In this document: piece by piece, positions 27,077 through 37,967 of the stretch | How the letters are laid out: every line of letters begins with the position of its first letter | Numbering within the stretch: the first letter of the stretch is position 1 | Position numbers and translations under genes: made by a program | Notes under the pieces: generated by a model | Seen by the model: the letters and a program-made list of their open reading frames with translations, nothing else | Databases searched by the model: none | Told to the model about the DNA's origin: nothing | Origin: Planctomycetota bacterium | GTDB lineage: Bacteria; Planctomycetota; UBA8742; UBA2392 | Reading direction: 5' to 3' | Length of the DNA stretch: 64,000 nt | NCBI GenBank assembly: GCA_019636215.1 | Contig: JAHBXZ010000016.1 | Location: forward strand, 1-64,000

Positions 27077-27210
27077 GCAAGGCCGGAATTGGTGCCCTGA
27101 AAGCCTGAAACCTCACCGGCATTTAACTACCAGCCCGGCCAATAGTTGCATTGCACTTGCCGCCGTCGATTGTAGCGGCTCGCAGGCCGCATTTCAGGGC
27201 GTGGTGCCTG

Positions 27211-31608
<4,398 letters not shown>

Positions 31609-31738
31609 GGCGGACTCCGGAGCGAAGCGGAGTCTAGCCGCACACTATGGAAGCCGCGAGAACGGGTTTCGGGTTCGAAACTCCAAGTTGGGCCGAAGGC
31701 AGAATCGCCGGTTGCGCGGCGGACCTTGAGCTATCGTC

Positions 31739-32848
31739 ATGACCATGCAACCCAAGGCCGCCAGCCGATTCCCCCACCGGGCCAAACGCGCCACCAGCGC
31801 CGTTTCGCTGTGGCTTGGCCTGCTTGGGTTGCCCGCGACACTATGCTTTATCTTTCCGGGGCCGCTTAGCACACCCGACCTGCGCGTGCATTACCCGATG
31901 GAACTCCTGCGCGGCCTGACGCAAGGCGGGCTGTTTGTGGGGCTGGCGCTGGGGCTGGTCGGCTTGCTGTTTGCAGGCCAGCGACTGCGTGCTTGCGCGG
32001 GCATCGTCTTGGCGGCGCTCGCTCTGGCCCTGGGCGGCGGGTACGCGCAACCATCAGAACTCTCGCTGGACGCACCAGTGATCGGGCTGGACTTTCTGGT
32101 GCTGGATCTGTTTGTGCTGTGCCTGCTGTTTGTGCCACTCGAACGCGCGCTGGGCAAACCCCAGCCGGTGCTGCGCCGGGGCTGGAAGGTGGACCTGCTG
32201 CACTTTGCCCTGTGCCACGCGCTGGTGGGTTTGATTGCCGCGGCCTCGGTGCTACCGGCGCGGCTGTTGTTTTCATGGCTGCTGGATTTTGAGTTCCGGC
32301 GCGTGATCGCTGCCTGGCCGCTGTGGTTGCAGTTCGTGCTGGTGGTAATGGTGGTGGACCTTACCTGTTACTGGGTGCATCGGGCGTTTCACGCCGTGCC
32401 GGTGCTGTGGCGCTTTCACGCCGTGCATCATTCGGTGGAACAGATGGACTGGCTGGCGGGTTCGCGCCAGCACCTGGGCGACATCATTTTCACGCGCGCG
32501 GCGGGCTTTGTGCCGGTGTTCGTGCTGGGGTTTGCCGATGTGGCGGTGTACGCGTACATCCTGTTGATCAGCTTTCATGCCGTGTTCATCCACGCCAACG
32601 CGCGCGTTGAGTTTGGCTGGTTCGGGCGGCTGCTGGCCTCGCCGAAGTTCCACCACTGGCACCACACCGCCGACCCCAGCGCGATTGACAAGAACTTTGC
32701 CGTGCTGCTGCCCATCTGGGACATGCTGTTCGGCACCGCACTATGGCGCAAAGAGTGGCCCCAGGACTACGGGCTGGCAGGCGGTCAGATGCCAGAGACA
32801 TGGCTGGGCCAACTGGCCTACCCGTTTCGGAAAGAGCGCCACGCATGA
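31739..32848 (+). CDS. fatty acid hydroxylase/sterol desaturase family membrane enzyme
   Basis: 369 aa with about seven hydrophobic segments. The histidine box set for a di-iron centre is visible: HRAFH (H-x3-H), HAVHH (H-x2-HH) and HHWHH, with additional His in 'SFHAVFIHANAR'. These integral membrane oxygenases hydroxylate or desaturate lipids such as fatty acids, sterols or carotenoids; the substrate is not predictable. The N-terminal ~110 residues hold three extra hydrophobic helices not typical of the core family. Start at ATG 31739 (a second ATG follows two codons later); no clear ribosome site. Divergent from the giant kinase; followed by a nested palindrome. Confidence 0.9.
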   Translation: MTMQPKAASRFPHRAKRATSAVSLWLGLLGLPATLCFIFPGPLSTPDLRVHYPMELLRGLTQGGLFVGLALGLVGLLFAGQRLRACAGIVLAALALALGGGYAQPSELSLDAPVIGLDFLVLDLFVLCLLFVPLERALGKPQPVLRRGWKVDLLHFALCHALVGLIAAASVLPARLLFSWLLDFEFRRVIAAWPLWLQFVLVVMVVDLTCYWVHRAFHAVPVLWRFHAVHHSVEQMDWLAGSRQHLGDIIFTRAAGFVPVFVLGFADVAVYAYILLISFHAVFIHANARVEFGWFGRLLASPKFHHWHHTADPSAIDKNFAVLLPIWDMLFGTALWRKEWPQDYGLAGGQMPETWLGQLAYPFRKERHA

Positions 32849-33103
32849 CCGCAGTTGCAGGTCCGCCGTGATGGCCACCGTCAGCCCGGGGTGCAAACCC
32901 CGGGCCTCCGTCACGGTGAACCTGCGACCGCCATTGTCGGACCCCGCGATGCTTGTTGAGCGGATGGATTTGTTCGGCCGACCCAGCAGCATGACTCGAC
33001 GTCGGGCGTCCCGAAGGCCGGGCCTTGGCAGGCCGGGCTGACGCGCATGTGGCGGGCCCTGGTTGGCGCAACCAATCGCGCCCCCCCCCAGTCTGTCGCC
33101 CCG
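32849..33103. other. 255 bp intergenic region with nested palindrome and C-tract
   Basis: No credible gene. It holds the palindrome at 32857-32925, several GGCCGGG-type GC repeats around 33015-33040 and a run of nine C at 33081-33089. It separates the hydroxylase gene from the 3' end of the convergent beta-propeller gene. Confidence 0.6.
32857..32925. terminator. nested palindrome after the hydroxylase gene
   Basis: Starting eight bases after the hydroxylase stop, GCAGGT-n3-CCGTGA (32857-32871) pairs with TCACGG-n3-ACCTGC (32911-32925) in perfect register, and an inner 8 bp stem CCCGGGGT/ACCCCGGG (32885-32904) closes on a GCAA loop. It is likely a transcript-end or mRNA-stabilising structure for one or both convergent genes; there is no T-run. 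A REP-like repeat is the alternative. Confidence 0.5.
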
Positions 33104-34495
33104 CTACCGGCCGTAGCTGCCGATGCTTTGCACGTTGTTGCTGTCGGTCAGTTGCGTGGTTTCGTCGGTCTTGCGGTTCCAGGCCCACAGGTTGCCGATA
33201 ACGCCCTGGTCCACAAGCTGGGTGAACACAAGGTAAATCACCTCGCCCTTGGCGTCGGCGGTCAGGCTTGTGATCTGCCCTTTGCCCGCAGCCTGGGGCC
33301 AGGATTTCAGGATGCCGTACTCGCCGCCCGGCTTGGCATAGAACAGGCACGGGGCCATGATGATCGGAGCGTTCAGGTCGTAGCTGGTGTAGCTGCCGGG
33401 CACGATCACCGCACTTGAATCCGGCAGCCAGGCGCCGTTGTTGTTGCTGTACACGTGCAGCACGTCGGGGCTGCCCAGGTCCACACGCCGGTGCCGCTTG
33501 CCCTTGTTGTCGAAGAACACTATGCATCGGCTGATCTGGAAATTCTGCACGTCGTTGTTGGACCACTTGTCGGCACCGGCCAGATACTTGCCGTCGGGGC
33601 TGGCCATGACGCCGCTGGGGTCCAGAAACATCCAGTCGGTCAGGCTTTTCTCCCAACCCTTCTTTTCAACCTTCGGGTATGGCGTGTACTGCGTGTAGCC
33701 CAGGCCGAGGCCGCTGACGTACAGGCCTTCCTTGCCCCAGCTTGGGTAGGCGAAGCCCAGGTCCACGCGTGGCGGCTTCACCATCAACTCGCCGACGTCC
33801 GTGGTTCCGCCGGGCGTAAGCGTCGTGGTCATCGAACCCTGCGCAAGCTTGTTTTCGTAGTTGGCAGACATGGGCAGCATCACGTGGGCAAACAAGAAGT
33901 AAGTCGAGATCGGTTCCATGCACGGCACGTTCTCGATCACGAAGCTTCCGTCACCCTTGACCAACCCGAACACTTCCAGCCCGTCCAGCCGCACATTGCC
34001 CGAGGTGAACTGGTGGCTCTTGCCGCCCTGGGGGTGCAGCCAGGCCAGCTTGCCCTTGATCGTGCCGCGGCCCTGTGCGGTGTAAGGCTTGGCAAGGCCG
34101 GTGCCCGTGGCCTGGTCGGGCGTGATCTGGTTCAGTGCGCCGGTTTCAAGTTCGATGACAAACACGTTCCAGGCATAAAGCGACATGAAGTTGTTGAGTT
34201 GCGACGTAAACGCCACGCGTTTGCGATCGGGCGAAAGCACCACGTGGTCAATGCCCACCCCGGCCGGAAACGTGGCAATGTTGCGCACGACTTTCTTCTG
34301 AACGGGGTCATACACATCCAGCGTGTTGCCCTTGGGGTTAACCAGCGCGACCACAAGGTTGCCGGGCTCAATCGCCGCGCCCTTGTTGATTCTGGCGCCC
34401 TTGGTGTCCGGCGCGGATTCCTGCGCTATCGCGGGGCTGACGGCAATCTGCCCCAGGGCAACGACGGCCAGAACCAGCAGGGCAAATCGTCGCAT
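33104..34495 (-). CDS. secreted beta-propeller protein (WD40/TolB-like)
   Basis: 463 aa with a clear signal peptide (MRRFALLVLAVVALGQIAVSPAIA) and GGAG six bases before the ATG. Blade-like repeats of the PD40/TolB type recur: 'HVVLSPDRKRVAFTSQ', 'GVMASPDGKYLAGAD', 'LTADAKGEVIYLVF'. Residues ~145-215 look like an inserted beta-sandwich ('GTIKGKLAWLHPQGG....GDGSFVIENVP'), similar to carboxypeptidase-regulatory-like domains. Probably a periplasmic or extracellular binding or scaffold protein; no enzymatic motif. It is downstream, on the same strand, of the Rieske/cytochrome b genes (77 bp gap) and might be an accessory of that module, but this is only positional. Confidence 0.75.
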   Translation of the reverse strand: MRRFALLVLAVVALGQIAVSPAIAQESAPDTKGARINKGAAIEPGNLVVALVNPKGNTLDVYDPVQKKVVRNIATFPAGVGIDHVVLSPDRKRVAFTSQLNNFMSLYAWNVFVIELETGALNQITPDQATGTGLAKPYTAQGRGTIKGKLAWLHPQGGKSHQFTSGNVRLDGLEVFGLVKGDGSFVIENVPCMEPISTYFLFAHVMLPMSANYENKLAQGSMTTTLTPGGTTDVGELMVKPPRVDLGFAYPSWGKEGLYVSGLGLGYTQYTPYPKVEKKGWEKSLTDWMFLDPSGVMASPDGKYLAGADKWSNNDVQNFQISRCIVFFDNKGKRHRRVDLGSPDVLHVYSNNNGAWLPDSSAVIVPGSYTSYDLNAPIIMAPCLFYAKPGGEYGILKSWPQAAGKGQITSLTADAKGEVIYLVFTQLVDQGVIGNLWAWNRKTDETTQLTDSNNVQSIGSYGR

Positions 34496-34572
34496 GCAAT
34501 CTCCGTGTGTCGGGCTGCTGGTCTGCTGACCCGGTCAATCAACCCCATTGCTGTTGCACTGGGGTGAACGTG

Positions 34573-36432
34573 CTAACGCTTCAAATCACTGTACTGCCAC
34601 TCAAATGGCTCGTCCCAGTCCCCGGCGCTGTGGCAGTCGTCGCAGGCCTTGCCAATGGCGTTGAACCGGGCCCGGGCGTCTTCGCCGGTACGGGCATCCT
34701 TTAATGCGTCCACGTTGCGCTGCAGGTCGGACATGAACTTTTCCCACTTCGACTTGTCGGCGTGACTGGACTGGTTGGCCTCCCAGTGGGTACCGAAGAG
34801 CTTTACGGCTTCGCGCAGGTCCAAGTAGTTCTGCTCTGGTGTTCCCTCTGGCGTGCCCTCGCCCTCGCCGGCAGCGCGCAGCAGGTCACGCAGGCGAAAC
34901 TTGGACCGGTTCATCATGCGCCGGGTGGACTTCAGGTCTCGGGCTTCAATTGCAGAAGGCGACAGCATTGCCAACTTTGCAGTGTCAAACAGTGGTGCCG
35001 AAGGCGGCGCAGTCGTCTGCCTGGTCGGCAACTGGGCAACAGGGACGGCCAGTTTGGGTTCCAGCGCAATCTCGTCGTCAGCGTGCAGCTTGTGGCAGTC
35101 CGCGCACACCTGGCGCAGCTTGGCGCGCACGATGCGGCGCTCGGCATCGTTTGTGGTAGTGATGATCTCGTCGGCAAGCGACTCCATTTCTGAAATCCAC
35201 TTGTCCCACTGGGCCTTCTGTGCTTCTTCAATGTCATTTACGTACAGGCCGCGCAGGCGTATCGACAGCAACCGGATATCCCGCGCCGGCCCGTGCGCAT
35301 TGGCGGGCAGCGGATGCGTGGAATGACCCAGGGCCTCATTGCGCCGCCCGACCTGAGCCATCAACTTGTCCATTTCATCGGTGGCGAACCAGCCGGCCTT
35401 GGCCTTGTGGTCCTCCCAGACCGCCAGCAGCGTCAAGCCCGAAAGCATCACGACACCGACAATCGCGGCCATGCGCATGGGTTTGTGGAGCCTCGCCGGC
35501 TGGTCAGCCGCCGCTTCGACAAACGGCAGGCCGCCAATGGTCAGCAGGGCCAACAAGGGTGGTCCAAACAGGGCAAGTTGCTGTGCCAGACCTGATGGCA
35601 GCGCCTTCAGCAGCACGTACAACGACAGTGCAAACCACTCCGGGCGCGCCTGCGGGAAAGGCTCCCCGGGATTGCCCTGCAATCCAAGCGGGGCGCCAAA
35701 CAGCAACGAGACTACAGACAACAGCACAACAACCACTGCTGACACCCCAGCCATGGGCAGCCAGCCTCCGCTGTACCGTGCATCCCCCCACAGACCCCGC
35801 AACAGAAGCAGCAGCATGGCGGGAAGGATGATCACGTGAACGGAAAAGAATCGCGCCAGCGCCGCTGACCCGGACTCCCCGCCGCCAGTCGCCAATCGGC
35901 GAAGCCAATCCCCCACCAGGGGCGCCTCCGCCAGGTAACCCAGCCGGATGACCGTGCCGTGCAGCGCGTTCTGGTCGTAGGGCAAGAACTGGCCCGTAAG
36001 GCTGAATCCAACCACCAGCACCAGCAGCAGGCCCGCCCTCCACCAGCGTGCCTGCCCTGGTTTGCGATACAGTCCGCGCCAGACCAGCCAGAACACGTAG
36101 GCGCCGCAAAGCAGCACCATCAGATTCGCGCCGTGCCAATGCAGAGCCCGTGCAAACGCGCCCGCCGAACCGCGCTGCAACCAGTCCAGCGAGGCCGCCG
36201 CGTCATCAGGTGAGGCCCCATACCCCAGGGAGAGTCCAACACCTGTTCCTGCCAGAATCGCCAGGCAAGCCAGCAGGGCAGATGCCACCAGGGGCGATAC
36301 AGAATCCTGCTCGGGCTCCGGTGGTGGCGGCTTGCGGGTGACCTGCGAAGTGTTGCGCCGCGCAAGCTCTGCCTGCACCTCGGCCAGCAGTTCGTTCTGA
36401 ATCTGTGAAGTGGTCTGGGCCGGGTCACTCAT
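34573..36432 (-). CDS. cytochrome b fused to a di-heme cytochrome c domain
   Basis: 619 aa. After a ~45-residue Pro-rich N-terminus come about eight or nine membrane helices of the cytochrome b/b6 plus subunit IV type: 'LHWHGANLMVLL' (helix B), 'GQFLPYDQ', 'PLVGDWLRRL', 'ARFFSVHVIILPA' (helix D) and a Qo-type PEWF (264-267, variant of PEWY). H98 and H199 align with the heme bL ligands. The bH ligand positions are Tyr112 and Gly213/Leu214, so one b heme appears to be missing. The soluble C-terminus (from ~345) has two CxxCH sites, CADCH (443-447) and CDDCH (597-601), each near the end of a helical segment as in cytochrome c'-like domains. ATGA overlap with the Rieske gene indicates a quinol-oxidising complex. 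Confidence 0.88.
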   Translation of the reverse strand: MSDPAQTTSQIQNELLAEVQAELARRNTSQVTRKPPPPEPEQDSVSPLVASALLACLAILAGTGVGLSLGYGASPDDAAASLDWLQRGSAGAFARALHWHGANLMVLLCGAYVFWLVWRGLYRKPGQARWWRAGLLLVLVVGFSLTGQFLPYDQNALHGTVIRLGYLAEAPLVGDWLRRLATGGGESGSAALARFFSVHVIILPAMLLLLLRGLWGDARYSGGWLPMAGVSAVVVVLLSVVSLLFGAPLGLQGNPGEPFPQARPEWFALSLYVLLKALPSGLAQQLALFGPPLLALLTIGGLPFVEAAADQPARLHKPMRMAAIVGVVMLSGLTLLAVWEDHKAKAGWFATDEMDKLMAQVGRRNEALGHSTHPLPANAHGPARDIRLLSIRLRGLYVNDIEEAQKAQWDKWISEMESLADEIITTTNDAERRIVRAKLRQVCADCHKLHADDEIALEPKLAVPVAQLPTRQTTAPPSAPLFDTAKLAMLSPSAIEARDLKSTRRMMNRSKFRLRDLLRAAGEGEGTPEGTPEQNYLDLREAVKLFGTHWEANQSSHADKSKWEKFMSDLQRNVDALKDARTGEDARARFNAIGKACDDCHSAGDWDEPFEWQYSDLKR

Positions 36433-36995
36433 GTGGTGCGGGCCGTGCGTTCTTCCGTGCCGATAACATAGTCCTGCCACGCGACATGCAGCCAGGGCTG
36501 GCCGTCGCGGTCCTGTACTGTCAAGACCAGCGGGTCCAGGCCGCGAGGAGCGGGACCCGCAGTAACAGCACCGGCCTCGTCGAACTTGGCCTGATGGCAG
36601 GGGCAGACATACTGCTTGCCGGCAAGCTCAACCTCGCAGCCTGCGTGCGGGCAAATCGCGCTGAATGCGGCAAATGACTCGGGCGTTTCGCCACCCGCAA
36701 CCCGGGTGACGTACACGCGACGGCTGCGGTTCACGACGCGCCAGCCATCGCGCCGGGCCAGTGTAACCTCAAAGCGGGCGGGCGCACCGCGCTCCAGTTT
36801 CGACAATGAAGCCATCGCAGCCAGCGGCAACACAGCCTGCACGATGGACTCGCCGCCGGATTGCTGCCAGACAGCGACGCCACCCACGGCAGTGGCACCC
36901 AGCAGCACCCCCCCATGCACGACCACGCGCAGGAACTCGCGCCGGTCAGGCTGTTCAGGCACTGGTTGCTGCGGCTGCGTGCGGGCTTTGGGCAT
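36429..36995 (-). CDS. Rieske [2Fe-2S] protein
   Basis: 188 aa. The Rieske ligand boxes are intact: CPHAGC and CPCHQAKFD, with the disulfide-forming cysteines present. The N-terminus has a twin-arginine-like anchor (RREFLRVVVHGGVLLGATAVGG), so Tat export with a retained membrane anchor is expected. It would accept the first electron from quinol and pass it toward a cytochrome c. The start MPKARTQPQQ at 36995 lies four bases after the fur stop; the frame is open further upstream only because it is antisense-free coding shadow. Its TGA overlaps the cytochrome b ATG. The order fur-Rieske-cytochrome b/c suggests co-regulation by iron or redox. Confidence 0.93.
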   Translation of the reverse strand: MPKARTQPQQPVPEQPDRREFLRVVVHGGVLLGATAVGGVAVWQQSGGESIVQAVLPLAAMASLSKLERGAPARFEVTLARRDGWRVVNRSRRVYVTRVAGGETPESFAAFSAICPHAGCEVELAGKQYVCPCHQAKFDEAGAVTAGPAPRGLDPLVLTVQDRDGQPWLHVAWQDYVIGTEERTARTT

Positions 36996-36999
36996 GCGG

Positions 37000-37467
37000 T
37001 CAGCGCTGGCCCTGCTTCCAGCAATCCCGGCAGATGCCGAATATCTTCTGGCTGTGGTGCGTGGGATGAAACCCAAGGGAAGCCGCCACTTTATCCTGCA
37101 GGTTCTCCATCTCCTGGCTGTGGAACTCGATGATCTTGCCGCAACGTGTGCACATGCAGTGATCGTGGTGGTCGCGACCCTCGGAAAGCTCAAACACCCG
37201 GTGCGCGTCGCCAAAGTCATGCTGTTCAAGGATCCCCGCCTCTACCAGCACGCCCAGCGCGCGATAAATCGTGGCCTTGCTGACGCGCGGGCGCTCGTCG
37301 CGGAACTGGTCAACCAGGTCGTCAGCGCCAAAGTGAGTTTTCTCCATGCCCAGAATCTGCTCGACAATGCGCCGACGCTGGGCGGTCAGCTTGAGAGATT
37401 TACGCTGGAGATACGTGTCGAACTTGTCCAGCAGCACGGTTGTGTCGGATTTGGCTGCTCGCGGCAT
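37000..37467 (-). CDS. fur: Fur-family metalloregulator
   Basis: 155 aa. Winged-helix N-terminus ('LTAQRRRIVEQIL', 'VSKATIYRALGVLVEAGIL') and a metal-binding dimerisation domain with 'EGRDHHDHCMCTRCGKIIEF' and a second pair CRDC near the C-terminus. The paired CxxC and HHDH are typical of ferric uptake regulator or closely related proteins; PerR or Zur specificity cannot be excluded. It likely represses iron genes when loaded. It sits 4 bp upstream of the Rieske gene and 23 bp downstream of rbfA on the same strand, making it part of the respiratory operon and a candidate regulator of it. Confidence 0.92.
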   Translation of the reverse strand: MPRAAKSDTTVLLDKFDTYLQRKSLKLTAQRRRIVEQILGMEKTHFGADDLVDQFRDERPRVSKATIYRALGVLVEAGILEQHDFGDAHRVFELSEGRDHHDHCMCTRCGKIIEFHSQEMENLQDKVAASLGFHPTHHSQKIFGICRDCWKQGQR

Positions 37468-37490
37468 GGCTGATCGGCCCTGTGGCCGCC

Positions 37491-37877
37491 CTATTCGTCG
37501 TCTTGCCCGGGTTTGCTGTCCCTGCGGTCGGATGCCAGTGCGCTGTCAATCAGCTTAGACACTGAGTCCTGCTTTTCAATTCCGTCATCGTAAGTAAACG
37601 ACACTTTTGGCGCGACCCGGATCTTCAGGCCCTCAACCACATGACGCTGGACCATAGGCGTGACGGACTCGATGAACCGCGCCACGCTGCGCCGATCTGC
37701 CGCCGAACCCAGAACAGAATAGAAAACCCGCGCGTTTGTCAGGTCCTTACTGACCTTGACGCGCGTAATGGATATAAGGCCCTTCATTCGAGGATCTTTA
37801 AGTTCTGCTAGAAACAACTCGGCAACGTCTTGCCGGATGCGGCTCTGGATTCGTTGAATACGGCGGTCATCAGCCAT
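37491..37877 (-). CDS. rbfA: ribosome-binding factor A
   Basis: 128 aa, normal for RbfA, a KH-domain protein that assists 16S rRNA 5'-end maturation on the 30S subunit. Family hallmarks: 'RRIQRIQSRIRQDVAELFLAELKDPRM', 'ISITRVKVSKDLTNARVFYSV' and 'RVAPKVSFTYDDGIE'. The usual neighbours infB, truB and nusA are absent. First gene of a minus-strand series rbfA-fur-Rieske-cytochrome b. Divergent from the ABC importer operon across about 90 bp. Confidence 0.95.
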   Translation of the reverse strand: MADDRRIQRIQSRIRQDVAELFLAELKDPRMKGLISITRVKVSKDLTNARVFYSVLGSAADRRSVARFIESVTPMVQRHVVEGLKIRVAPKVSFTYDDGIEKQDSVSKLIDSALASDRRDSKPGQDDE

Positions 37878-37967
37878 AAGTTAGTTTGCCGTCGCAGGGG
37901 CAAAGTTCTTTCGTGAAGGCGTGGTTGTCCCATAATGGGAAATCCGGCGCCAGAGGTGGAAGCCCTA

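Noticed and set aside
27169-27174. TACAAT as -10 of the first kinase gene
   Set aside because: The hexamer is good but the only -35 candidate is poor and the leader would be over 90 bases. Too weak to list as a feature.
37935-37967. Earlier ATG for the oligopeptide-binding protein
   Set aside because: The membrane anchor begins right after ATG 37968, which has the better upstream purine-rich sequence. The earlier start cannot be excluded but adds an unlikely MGNPAPEVEAL leader.
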